Made by a program: the position numbers and the translations under genes. A DNA stretch of 64,000 nucleotides from an uncultured Collinsella sp. (GTDB lineage Bacteria > Actinomycetota > Coriobacteriia > Coriobacteriales > Coriobacteriaceae): the NCBI GenBank assembly GCA_900541645.1, contig UQKQ01000005.1:62001-126000 (forward strand). Reading direction: 5' to 3'. The first letter of the stretch is position 1. Each line of letters opens with the position of its first letter. Shown piece by piece: positions 53,274 to 61,194 of this stretch. The notes beneath the pieces are model-generated. The model did no database searches, was not told where the DNA came from, and was given only the letters and a program-made list of their open reading frames with translations.

Positions 53274-54206
53274 CTAGCAGACCTGACGAACCTCGATGTG
53301 CTTCTTATATTCGTCCACCTTGGCAAAGTCGCCCAGGCCCGGGCACTCGACCACGTTGGCGCCGGTGGCCATCGACAGACGGAGGGCATCCTCGACGCGC
53401 TCGGGAGCGTCGTGCCATACGGACAGGAAGGCAGCGAGCGAGGAATCGCCGGCGCACACCGTCGACAGCAGCTTGACGTCGAAGGTGCGATTGGCAAACC
53501 AGATGTGCTCGCCGTTGGAGAAGTACGCACCGGCGCCACCGAGGGTCAGCAGCACGTTCTTGGCGCCCTTAGCGTGCAGCTCGGCCATAGCGCCCTTGAC
53601 GGACTCATCGTCGCCACCGCTCACCTTAATGCCAAAGATGTCGAGCAGCTCGTCGTCATTGGGCTTGATCAGCAGCGGCTCCATGGCAATGAGGTCTGCC
53701 AGCTGATGGCTCGAGATGTCGAGGACGAACTCGGCCCCCTTGGCCTTGACGCGGCGCAGGACCTCGGCCAAGAAGCCCTCGGAAGTGTTGGGAGGCAGCG
53801 AGCCGCTGATGACCAGGCAGGTCATGTCATCGAGCGAATCGATGAGCTCAAACATCTCCTGCTCGTTGGCCTCGTTGATGGCGGCACCGGCGTTGACCAT
53901 GTTGTACTCGGTGTCGGGTCCGGCATTGAGGAACACGTTGACGCGCGTGATGCCGTCGGTCCAAACGGGCTTGACGGGCACGCCCAGGGCCTCGGCGCCC
54001 TTAACGATAAACTCGCCCGAGAAGCCGGCGAAAAAGCCCAGGATCGTGGTGTCGACACCGTAGTGATCGAGGGTGAACGAGACGTTGAGACCCTTGCCGT
54101 TGGGCGTGTAGACGGCGTTACGGGTACGCGTGACGGTGTTGGCAGCAAGGCCGTCGCAGGCGATGTTGTAGTCAATGGCGGGATTTGCAGTGAGCGTGTA
54201 AATCAT
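53274..54206 (-). CDS. fruK: 1-Phosphofructokinase-like PfkB-family sugar kinase, paralogue 1
   Basis: A 310-residue ribokinase-family kinase starting MIYTLTANPAIDY, with NGKGLNVSFTL (substrate-binding GKG), FFAGFSGEFI, LVISGSLPP, LLIKPNDDEL and the anion-hole/catalytic motif STVCAGDSSLAAF. The likely reaction is fructose 1-phosphate plus ATP to fructose 1,6-bisphosphate, after uptake by FruA. AAAGGAA precedes ATG 54206. It is clearly related to its neighbour at 54396, but diverged. Tagatose-6-phosphate kinase activity is an alternative. Confidence 0.88.
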   Translation of the reverse strand: MIYTLTANPAIDYNIACDGLAANTVTRTRNAVYTPNGKGLNVSFTLDHYGVDTTILGFFAGFSGEFIVKGAEALGVPVKPVWTDGITRVNVFLNAGPDTEYNMVNAGAAINEANEQEMFELIDSLDDMTCLVISGSLPPNTSEGFLAEVLRRVKAKGAEFVLDISSHQLADLIAMEPLLIKPNDDELLDIFGIKVSGGDDESVKGAMAELHAKGAKNVLLTLGGAGAYFSNGEHIWFANRTFDVKLLSTVCAGDSSLAAFLSVWHDAPERVEDALRLSMATGANVVECPGLGDFAKVDEYKKHIEVRQVC

Positions 54207-54333
54207 GAATGTTCCTTTCACGAAGTAACGTGTTAATGAAAGTATATTCCACCCAACGGTAAAAGGCTAGGACAACTCGGTGAACGGTGTGGAAGCGATG
54301 AAGTACGGCAGAGCATCTCTCTCCAATAACGGA

Positions 54334-54369
54334 ACAAAAAAGGCGCCCCAGCCGAAACCGGGGCGCCGC
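54334..54369 (-). terminator. Terminator between the two fruK genes
   Basis: On the minus strand GGCGCCCC and GGGGCGCC pair around a ten-base loop, followed by TTTTTTGTTCC. It suggests the second fruK paralogue is at least partly separately transcribed. Confidence 0.85.
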
Positions 54370-54395
54370 ATGCGCACGAATATGTCGCGTTTCGA

Positions 54396-55328
54396 TTACT
54401 GACGATCGAGCTTGCGGACAGCAACGCGCTTGCTGTACTCGTCGACGTGACCGAAGTCGCCGATGCCGACGGACTCGGCAACGTTGGCGCCGGTGGCCAT
54501 AGCGAGCTTCATGGCCTCCTCGACGTTGTCGCGATCCCTGTACCACTTGTGCAGGAACGCAGCGAGGGTGCAGTCGCCGGCGCAGACAGAAGAAACCAGC
54601 TTGATGTTGAACTCACGCTTGGCGTACCAAATATCCTCGCCGTTGGAGAAGTAAGCGTCGCCGCGGCTACCACGGGTGAGCAGCACGTTCTGAACGCCAG
54701 CGTCGTGAGCCATCTTCATGGCAACGCGGACCTCGTCGTCGGTGTCGACCGGCACGCCGAAGATGGCCTTCATCTCGTGATGGTTCGGCTTGATGAGCAG
54801 CGGCTTCTTGTGAGCGAGCTCCTTGAGCTTGTCGGAGGACAGGTCCAGGACGACGTCGGCGCCACGAGCCTGAGCGTGCTCCATGACCTGAGCCAGGAAG
54901 TCGGGCGTAGCTTTGGGAGGCACGGAGCCGGAAACGATCAGGCACTCGAGATCGCCCGCGGTGTCCAGGATGTTGTAGAGCTCCTCCTGGTGCTGCGGCG
55001 TAATAGGAGCACCCGGGTTCAGGATGCCGTACTCGTGCTGGCCATCGTTGACGTAGGTGTTAATGCGCGTGATACCGTCGGTCCAGACCGGGCGGCAGAG
55101 GCAACCCAGGTTCATGACCTCCTCGACGATGAACTTGCCCGTGAAGCCAGCGAAGAAGCCGAGCGCGACGGTGTCGACGCCCATCTTCTTAAAGGCGAAG
55201 GACACGTCGAGGCCCTTGCCGTTAGCCGTGTAGCTGGCCGAGCCGGTGCGGACGTTCTCGTCGGGCTCGAGCGGAGAGCTCGAAACCGTCATGTCGACAG
55301 CCGGGTTAGCGGTTAGCGTGTAGAACAT
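54396..55328 (-). CDS. fruK: 1-Phosphofructokinase-like PfkB-family sugar kinase, paralogue 2
   Basis: Same length (310 residues) and layout as the adjacent kinase: MFYTLTANPAVDM, NGKGLDVSFAF, FFAGFTGKFI, LIVSGSVPP, LLIKPNHHEM and SSVCAGDCTLAAF, where Cys replaces the Ser of paralogue 1. GGGGGT lies 5' of the ATG. It follows ptsI closely (74 bases), so it is probably the kinase expressed with the PTS genes. Divergence in the sugar-binding N-terminal part suggests the two may prefer different substrates. Confidence 0.88.
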   Translation of the reverse strand: MFYTLTANPAVDMTVSSSPLEPDENVRTGSASYTANGKGLDVSFAFKKMGVDTVALGFFAGFTGKFIVEEVMNLGCLCRPVWTDGITRINTYVNDGQHEYGILNPGAPITPQHQEELYNILDTAGDLECLIVSGSVPPKATPDFLAQVMEHAQARGADVVLDLSSDKLKELAHKKPLLIKPNHHEMKAIFGVPVDTDDEVRVAMKMAHDAGVQNVLLTRGSRGDAYFSNGEDIWYAKREFNIKLVSSVCAGDCTLAAFLHKWYRDRDNVEEAMKLAMATGANVAESVGIGDFGHVDEYSKRVAVRKLDRQ

Positions 55329-55402
55329 TTACAGTACCCCCTGTATATGTGAGGGCCGCGTGGCCGGCCCATTCCAACCACGCGGTTACCTCTGATACCA
55401 AA

Positions 55403-57106
55403 TTAGCGAGCTGCGGACTCGAGCAGTGCCTTGACCTCGGCGGCGGTGTTGCAGGCGAGTGCCTTCTCGGCGAGCTCGTCGCACTCGGCCTTGGTCCACT
55501 GGCTGATGGTCTTGCGGGCGCGCAGGATCGACGGAGCGCTCATCGAGAACTCCTCCAGGCCCCAGCTGATCAGCAGCGGCTCGAGCAGCGGATCGGCAGC
55601 GGCCTCGCCGCACATACCGACCATGATGCCGGCCTTCACGCCGCTCTCGATGATGTTCTTGAGCGAGCGGAGCACGGCGGGATAGTAAACCTGGTACAGG
55701 TTGGAGATGGTGTCGTTACCACGGTCGGCGCACATGGTGTAGCCGATCAGGTCGTTGGTGCCGATGGAGAAGAAGTCGGCGACCTCGGCAAGACGGTCTG
55801 CGAGCAGCGAAGCGGCGGGCGTCTCGACCATGATGCCGACCTCGATGTTCTCGTTGAACTTGCGACCCTCTTCGGTCAGCTCGGCCTTGCACTGCTCGAC
55901 GAGCTCCTTGACAGCCAAGACCTCCTCGACGCAGGTGACGAGCGGGATCATGATCTTGACGTCACCGAAGGCGCTAGCGCGCAGCAGAGCGCGGAGCTGG
56001 ACCTTGTACTGGTCGGGATTGGCCAGGCAGTAACGCACGGCGCGGAAGCCCATGAAGGGGTTATCTTCCTTGACCATGTGCAGATACGGAATCTCCTTGT
56101 CGCCGCCAACATCGAGCGTGCGGATGATGACCGGAGCACCCTTGAGCGCGCTGGCGACCTTACGGTAGGCGTTGAACTGCTCCTCCTCGGAAGGAAGCTC
56201 AGCAGAGTCCATGAACAGGAACTCGGAACGGAACAGGCCGATAGCCTCGGCGTCGTGATCGAGCGCGTTGGGCACGTCATCGGGGTTACCGATGTTGCAG
56301 GCGATGATCTTCTTGATGCCATCGGCAGTCACGGACGGCTTGCCGCGGAAGGCCTCGAGGGCTGCCTTCTCGGCAGCGAAGGCCTCGGCCTTGGCGGTGT
56401 AGGCAGCGAGCGTCTCCTCGTCGGGATCGGCCTCGACGATACCCTTGCCGCCGTCGACGACAACGGTCATACCGTTGCGCAGCGCGGTGCAGCTGTTGGA
56501 AACCGAAAGGACAGCCGGGATCTCGAGGGCGCGCGCAATGATCGCGGAGTGCGACGTGCGGCCACCGGTCTCGGTGACGATACCGGCAACGTGGGCCTTA
56601 TCGATCGTGGCGGTCATGGACGGCGTAAGGTCGTGCACGACAACGACGGTGTTCTCGGGCAGGACGGAGAGGTCGACGACCTCCTTGCCCAGCAGCTCGG
56701 CCAGAATACCGGTGCGGATGTCGGCGATGTCGGCCGCGCGCAGACGGAACATCTCGTCGTCCATGGACAGGAACATGTTCTCGAACATGGTCGAGGTGTC
56801 CATGAGCGCCTGCTCGGCGCAGGTACCGCCGTCAATGGCGGCGTTGATGGCGTCGGTCATGCCCGGGTCCTGAGCCAGGACAATGTGTCCGCTCATGATC
56901 TCGGCCTCGGCCTCGCCCACCGTCTCCTTCATGTGGTCGGCCTGAGCCTGGGTCTTCTCGCAGAAGACCGAAAGAGCGGACTGATAGCGCTCCTTCTCTG
57001 CTGCCGAATCAGCAACCTCGTGCGGCTCAAACGTCAAGTCGGGATCGACGGCGACCATGACGGTGCCGATACCGATGCCCTCGGAAGCGTTGACTCCCTG
57101 ATACAT
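55403..57106 (-). CDS. ptsI: Phosphoenolpyruvate-protein phosphotransferase (PTS enzyme I)
   Basis: Transfers phosphate from PEP to HPr. The 567-residue protein has the phosphohistidine motif GGRTSHSAIIARALEIPAV (His186), EAIGLFRSEFLFMD, GFRAVRYCL, and the PEP-site signature NDLIGYTMCADRGND with GMCGEAAADPLL. ATG 57106 is chosen because GAGAGGA is correctly spaced for it, whereas it touches the in-frame ATG six bases earlier. It is downstream of ptsH with a 133-base gap. Confidence 0.95.
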   Translation of the reverse strand: MYQGVNASEGIGIGTVMVAVDPDLTFEPHEVADSAAEKERYQSALSVFCEKTQAQADHMKETVGEAEAEIMSGHIVLAQDPGMTDAINAAIDGGTCAEQALMDTSTMFENMFLSMDDEMFRLRAADIADIRTGILAELLGKEVVDLSVLPENTVVVVHDLTPSMTATIDKAHVAGIVTETGGRTSHSAIIARALEIPAVLSVSNSCTALRNGMTVVVDGGKGIVEADPDEETLAAYTAKAEAFAAEKAALEAFRGKPSVTADGIKKIIACNIGNPDDVPNALDHDAEAIGLFRSEFLFMDSAELPSEEEQFNAYRKVASALKGAPVIIRTLDVGGDKEIPYLHMVKEDNPFMGFRAVRYCLANPDQYKVQLRALLRASAFGDVKIMIPLVTCVEEVLAVKELVEQCKAELTEEGRKFNENIEVGIMVETPAASLLADRLAEVADFFSIGTNDLIGYTMCADRGNDTISNLYQVYYPAVLRSLKNIIESGVKAGIMVGMCGEAAADPLLEPLLISWGLEEFSMSAPSILRARKTISQWTKAECDELAEKALACNTAAEVKALLESAAR

Positions 57107-57239
57107 TCCCATTCCTCTCTCCGTGTCATGTGATAAAGCGTTTTGCCATATCCATGACAAAAGAGCGCAGCTACCTTACAACAGGTCACTGCGCCCCCAA
57201 ATATGAACTTAGTTGTTCAACATGCGACCCGTTTGAGTT

Positions 57240-57503
57240 CTACTCGCCAAGACCGCTCTTGATGAGCTCGATGGCAGCAGCCAGAGCCTCGGCCTCGTCA
57301 GCGCCGTCGCACTTGACCTCGACCTCGGTGCCGCAGGGGATACCAGCAGCCATGAGGGCCATCGGGGACTTGCCGTTGACCTCCTTCTCGGGGGTGACGA
57401 CCGTCACGTCACAGGCGTACTTGCCCATGGTGGAGGCGAACAGACCAGCCGGACGCATGTGCAGACCCTGAGGATTAACGAGGGTAGCCTTCTCAGAAAC
57501 CAT
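57240..57503 (-). CDS. ptsH: PTS phosphocarrier protein HPr
   Basis: An 87-residue HPr: His15 in NPQGLHMRPAGLF is the phosphate carrier. Ser46 in NGKSPMALMA aligns with the regulatory serine of low-GC Gram-positives, though the following residues differ from the usual IMG. AAGGAG lies six to seven bases before ATG 57503. The upstream 522-base gap contains two palindromic elements that may influence its expression. Confidence 0.95.
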   Translation of the reverse strand: MVSEKATLVNPQGLHMRPAGLFASTMGKYACDVTVVTPEKEVNGKSPMALMAAGIPCGTEVEVKCDGADEAEALAAAIELIKSGLGE

Positions 57504-57640
57504 AATTGACTCCTTTTTGTGTTTAACCCCTGTCATGCATGTGGCAGGAGTCAGATTCACGACGTTGTTTATATTAACTCACATCAAACGGTTTTTCATT
57601 GTGTTTCACACGAATTGTTGGACAGATGTCGTATCCCTGC

Positions 57641-57769
57641 GCTCGCCCGCCGGACGGGGCGATTAAGTTTGCTGCTCTACAGTCCTGCGCAAGACGGAAA
57701 GCACATTAAGTGCTTTCCTTTGCGTGCGGAACTCGCGACAAACTTAATCGCCCCGTCCGGCGGGCGAGC
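57641..57769 (-). repeat. Palindromic element with conserved core, family B, copy 2
   Basis: A 30-base arm starting GCTCGCCCGCCGGACGGGGC (57641-57670) pairs perfectly with 57740-57769. Read on the minus strand the interior has TCGCGAGTTCCGCACG (57723-57738), a hairpin GGAAAGCAC / GTGCTTTCC (57696-57718) and GCAGGACTGT, matching copy 1. It is upstream of ptsH in the same relative orientation as copy 1 is to the serine dehydratase gene. Confidence 0.88.
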
Positions 57770-57872
57770 TGCGGAAACTCGGTCGGTCCAGAGCGATATC
57801 GTGCGAACGGAATTCTGGCTGATGATCTGTTCGCGACAAGGACTCGACAGGCGGCCCCCTCTATGCCCTTTT

Positions 57873-57945
57873 ATAAGTTGCGGTGAAATAGGGACTGAAT
57901 TATGGGTTGAATCGTTTAAACAGTCCCTATTTCACCGCAACTTAT
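57873..57945. repeat. Dispersed palindromic element, family A, copy 3
   Basis: The best-preserved copy: a 24-base arm starting ATAAGTTGCGGTGAAATAGG (57873-57896) is exactly complementary to 57922-57945 around a 25-base AT-rich spacer. It immediately follows the fruA terminator. Confidence 0.88.
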
Positions 57946-57954
57946 TTGGGGATG

Positions 57955-57989
57955 AAAAAGGCGGAGGCCCTGGAGAGGGACTCCGCCTT
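57955..57989 (-). terminator. Terminator after fruA
   Basis: On the minus strand AAGGCGGAG and CTCCGCCTT pair across a 14-base loop, followed by a T-run and CATCC. This separates fruA from ptsH transcription. Confidence 0.8.
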
Positions 57990-58025
57990 ATATACAGGGG
58001 GCGATGTTATTCGCGGGCTGGGGGA

Positions 58026-60005
58026 TTAGACCAGGCGGGCGTTGATCGTCTTGGCGATCTCGGCGGCGTCGGTGGAACCCTTGACGGTGGCACGGAAGTC
58101 CTCGTCCATGAGCGCCTCGGCGACCTTGGACAGGATCTTGAGGTGCGTGGTGCCAGCCTGGGCACCCGGGATGAGCAGGGCGATAGCCACGTTAACGGGA
58201 GCGCCGTCCATGGTGTCCCAACCGGTCACGCCGGACTCGTCCTTAACGACGATGACGGCAGCCTCGGTAATGGCGTCGGACTTGGCATGCGGGATGGCGA
58301 AGCCCTCCATCATGCCCGTGGTGCCCTCGGCCTCGCGAGCCAGGAAGGCGTTCATCACGGCGTCGGCGTCGCTGGCGATACCTGCCTTGACGGCCTGGTT
58401 GGAAACGAAGCTCAGAGCCTCGTCACGAGAAGCGAAGTCCTCGGCGACAAAGACATTCTCGACCTTCACGAAGTCGGCAGCCTCGGCCTTGGGGGCCTCG
58501 ACGGGCTTGGCTGCAGGAGCGGCCTTCTGGTTCTTCTCGAAGTCGTACTTCTTGAAGGCTACGAACAGGATGCCACCGACCACAGCGCCGACGAGGATCG
58601 CGAGGACCCACAGCGGACCGTTCTCGACAACGGGCAGGACCAGGAAGCCACCGTGAGGCGCCGGATCGTGAACGTTGAACATAATGGTCAGGATCGAGGC
58701 GATAGAAGAACCGAGCATCATGATGGGCATGACGGGCCAGATGTTCTTGGTCATGAACGGAATGGCGCCCTCGGTGATGTGGGTGCAACCAAGGATGAGG
58801 TTGACGACACCGGCGTCGTGATCCTCCTGGCTGAAGTACTTCTTGCCGACAACGACGGCAAAGGTGGTAATCAGAGGCGGAACGATGCAGGCGGCGGAGA
58901 CGGCAGCCATGAAGTTGGTGCCGAAGTTGTAGGTATCGGTGCCAACACCGGCGGCCAAAGCCTCGGTGAGCATAGCGGTACCGGTGACGTAAGCAGCCTT
59001 GTTGACCGGGCCGCCCATGTCAAAGGCGCACATGCAGCCAATGGCAAGACCCAGTACAACGGCGCCAGAGGCGGACAGGCCCTTGAGGAAGTCCATCATG
59101 GCGGTGTTGATGGCAGCCATGGGGCCGGAAATGCCGAGCATGACCAGGCCGACGATAGCCGTCGAGAACAGCGGGTACAGGAAGATAGCCTTGAGGCCGT
59201 CCAGGTTCTTGGGCAGACCGGCAAAGACCTTCTCGAGCAGCAGGATGACATAACCGGCGAGGAAGCCACCGACGATGCCGCCCAGGAAGCCGAAGCCCAC
59301 GCCGGCGCCACCGGCGTCGATCATGCCGGTCTCGGCGTTAACAGGCAGGCCCTGGATGGCGATCATGCCGGCAACAAAGCCGGGGACGAGCGCCGGGCGC
59401 TTGCCGATGGACTCGGCGATGTAGGCGGAAAGCACCGGAACCATGAGGTTCATGGCGATGCCGCCGATGATCTTGAGCATCGCAGCAAAGCTGTTGTAGT
59501 CAGACGCCGTCGAATCGAAGGACGTAATGCCCCACAGGAACGAAACGGCGGTCAGAACACCACCGGCAACGACGAAGACCAGCATGTGGCTGACGCCGTT
59601 CATGAGGTGCTTGTAGATGATGTGGCCGATGGACTCCTTCTCCTCGACCTCGTCCTCGACATCGGCAGCGGCTGCAACCGTGCTGTCGCCCTTGGCGGCG
59701 AGCGCGCGGTCAATCAGCTTACCGGCGGCCTCAACGGACAGGGCCTTGGAAACACCAACGGAAACCATGGGCTTACCGGCGAAACGCTCAGCCTGGACAT
59801 CCTTGTCGGCTGCGACGACGACGGCCTTGGCACCAGCGATCTCACTCTTGGTGAGCTCGTTCTCGACACCGACCTGGCCATGAGTCTCGACCTTAATGGT
59901 CAGACCGCGCTCGGCAGCTGCCTTCTCCAGCGCCTCCTTCGCCATGAAGGTGTGCGCAATGCCGGTCGGGCAACCGGTCGCGGCGATGATGTCAAACTTA
60001 GCCAT
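58026..60005 (-). CDS. fruA: PTS fructose transporter subunit IIBCA (BCA order)
   Basis: Fructose-specific permease, 659 residues, all three PTS modules in one chain. IIB (1-100) has phospho-Cys12 in IIAATGCPTGIAHTF. IIC (about 150-475) has many hydrophobic helices, for example HMLVFVVAGGVLTAVSFLWG and GGIVGGFLAGYVILLLEKV, plus the FDMGGPVNKAAY and HITEGAIPF motifs. IIA is C-terminal (from about 520), with phospho-His near 573 in GFAIPHAKSD. Ala/Lys/Pro-rich linkers join the modules. Usual order in many bacteria is ABC, so BCA is worth noting. GAAGGAGGG precedes ATG 60005. It is controlled from the divergent region shared with the RpiR-type gene. Confidence 0.94.
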   Translation of the reverse strand: MAKFDIIAATGCPTGIAHTFMAKEALEKAAAERGLTIKVETHGQVGVENELTKSEIAGAKAVVVAADKDVQAERFAGKPMVSVGVSKALSVEAAGKLIDRALAAKGDSTVAAAADVEDEVEEKESIGHIIYKHLMNGVSHMLVFVVAGGVLTAVSFLWGITSFDSTASDYNSFAAMLKIIGGIAMNLMVPVLSAYIAESIGKRPALVPGFVAGMIAIQGLPVNAETGMIDAGGAGVGFGFLGGIVGGFLAGYVILLLEKVFAGLPKNLDGLKAIFLYPLFSTAIVGLVMLGISGPMAAINTAMMDFLKGLSASGAVVLGLAIGCMCAFDMGGPVNKAAYVTGTAMLTEALAAGVGTDTYNFGTNFMAAVSAACIVPPLITTFAVVVGKKYFSQEDHDAGVVNLILGCTHITEGAIPFMTKNIWPVMPIMMLGSSIASILTIMFNVHDPAPHGGFLVLPVVENGPLWVLAILVGAVVGGILFVAFKKYDFEKNQKAAPAAKPVEAPKAEAADFVKVENVFVAEDFASRDEALSFVSNQAVKAGIASDADAVMNAFLAREAEGTTGMMEGFAIPHAKSDAITEAAVIVVKDESGVTGWDTMDGAPVNVAIALLIPGAQAGTTHLKILSKVAEALMDEDFRATVKGSTDAAEIAKTINARLV

Positions 60006-60132
60006 GTGTCCCTCCTTCTTGAGTACAGCGCCCGCGGGCGCTCCCCTACACGCGCTTCGATGCGCATTTTTCCACAACTGAAAGATACCAACCTACCGTC
60101 CGCGTGAGAAGAGACAAGGTGCAATTCTCCGG

Positions 60133-60176
60133 TGAAAGGTTCTTTCATAACCGTAAACGGTAAGTGAAAGTTTACC
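60133..60176. promoter_or_regulatory. Candidate operators between fruA and the RpiR-type regulator
   Basis: TGAAAG-GTT-CTTTCA (60133-60147) is a perfect six-base-pair palindrome. GGTAA...TTACC (60159-60176) encloses another GTGAAAG, and a TTGAAA follows at 60184. Repeated TGAAA half-sites in a divergent promoter region suit a dimeric RpiR-family regulator controlling fruA and itself. Confidence 0.5.
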
Positions 60177-60277
60177 ATCAACACTTGAAACGGCAAGGTG
60201 TATCTTGTAATTGAAAATGCCCGTATACTATGGCATTGCGAATCAAATTAGATTTTCATGCCAACCAGGAGCCATCC

Positions 60278-61135
60278 ATGACCGATAGTAGCAAGAGCGC
60301 ACTTTCCCTCATTAGCACCCACCAGGGATACAGCGAGTCCGAGCAGCGCATTGTCGACTATATATTGGAGCACCAGTCCGAGGCTCCACGCCTCACGGCG
60401 GCTCAGCTCTCACGCGCCGCTGCCACGTCCGAGGCGACCGTTTCGCGCTTCTGCCGCAAGCTTGGGTTTGGCAGCTTCCGCAGCTTTCAGTTTTCGTTGG
60501 CGAGGGATTTGGAAAGCCAGCGCAACGAGGGCCTGACTGACGAGGTCTCGCTCGACAATATGGAGCAGAGCCTCAAGAACATCCTGGCTGCCAAGGTGAG
60601 CGAGCTTAATGCGACCATCGACGGGATCGACCACGATACGCTGGCGGCTGTTGTGCATGCCCTTAAGCATGCAGGGGTTATTGAGTTTGCAGCTGTGGGC
60701 AATACGAACGCGGTCGCGCTCGATGCGACGTTTAAGTTTTCGCAGCTGGGTCTGCGCTGCATGGCGAGCACCATAAGCGAGACATCAATCGGCTTTGCGC
60801 TCACGCTGCGCCCGGGTGACGTCATCGTGCTCATCTCAAACTCCGGCAAATCGCGCCGACTGAATCGCATGGCAAAAGCGGCTCGCGACTGCGGCGCAAC
60901 CGTAGTCGTCATCAGCAGCGACAGCAAGTCTCCACTCGCGCGCCTGGCAGACTACACTTTTAATACCGTCAACCACGAGGCGCTGCTGACGACGGGTGAC
61001 TTTGCGTTCTCCAAGATCAGCGCCACGATGATCATCGAAGTTATCTACAACTTCCTGCTGCCCGAGATTGAAGACGCTCGTGAACATATCAGCTACTACG
61101 AGGAGCTCATCCAGCCGGACAAGGTCGTTGAGTAA
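60278..61135 (+). CDS. RpiR/MurR-family transcriptional regulator (HTH plus SIS domain)
   Basis: A 285-residue regulator. The N-terminal HTH-6 domain contains LTAAQLSRAAATSEATVSRFCRKLGFGSFRSFQFSLARDL; the C-terminal SIS sugar-phosphate-binding domain (about 125-260) includes VGNTNAVALDATFKFSQLG and VIVLISNSGKSRRLNRMAKAARDCGATVVVIS. AGGAG lies before ATG 60278. Being divergent from fruA, it probably senses fructose 1-phosphate or a related sugar phosphate. Many fructose loci instead use DeoR-type or LacI-type FruR. Confidence 0.9.
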   Translation: MTDSSKSALSLISTHQGYSESEQRIVDYILEHQSEAPRLTAAQLSRAAATSEATVSRFCRKLGFGSFRSFQFSLARDLESQRNEGLTDEVSLDNMEQSLKNILAAKVSELNATIDGIDHDTLAAVVHALKHAGVIEFAAVGNTNAVALDATFKFSQLGLRCMASTISETSIGFALTLRPGDVIVLISNSGKSRRLNRMAKAARDCGATVVVISSDSKSPLARLADYTFNTVNHEALLTTGDFAFSKISATMIIEVIYNFLLPEIEDAREHISYYEELIQPDKVVE

Positions 61136-61143
61136 AACGCGTA

Positions 61144-61176
61144 GTGGGACAAAAATTTCAGTCTATTTTGTCCCAC
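61144..61176. terminator. Bidirectional terminator-like hairpin between the rpiR and recN ends
   Basis: GTGGGACAAAA (61144-61154) pairs exactly with TTTTGTCCCAC (61166-61176). It is placed between two convergent genes, with A/T tracts on both arms. It also belongs to the GGGAC palindrome group seen in this window. Confidence 0.65.
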
Positions 61177-61194
61177 CAACACCGCTGATACGAC

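Larger units (their letters stand above)
57504..58025. other. Intergenic region between fruA and ptsH carrying two palindromic elements
   Basis: No gene seen. From right to left it holds the fruA terminator (57955-57989), a family A palindrome (57873-57945), a family B element (57641-57769) and the ptsH leader. A long rightward open frame crossing it is a shadow of fruA. Confidence 0.7.

Noticed and set aside
55349..57133. Rightward 594-codon open frame opposite ptsI
   Set aside because: Shadow of enzyme I; low-complexity Asp/Gly/His/Leu composition and no motif.
57519..60107. Rightward 862-codon open frame rich in Gly, Asp, Val and His
   Set aside because: It is antisense to fruA, whose motifs are unambiguous. 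It also crosses two palindromes and has no family-like segments or good start. GC-rich codon bias creates such shadows.
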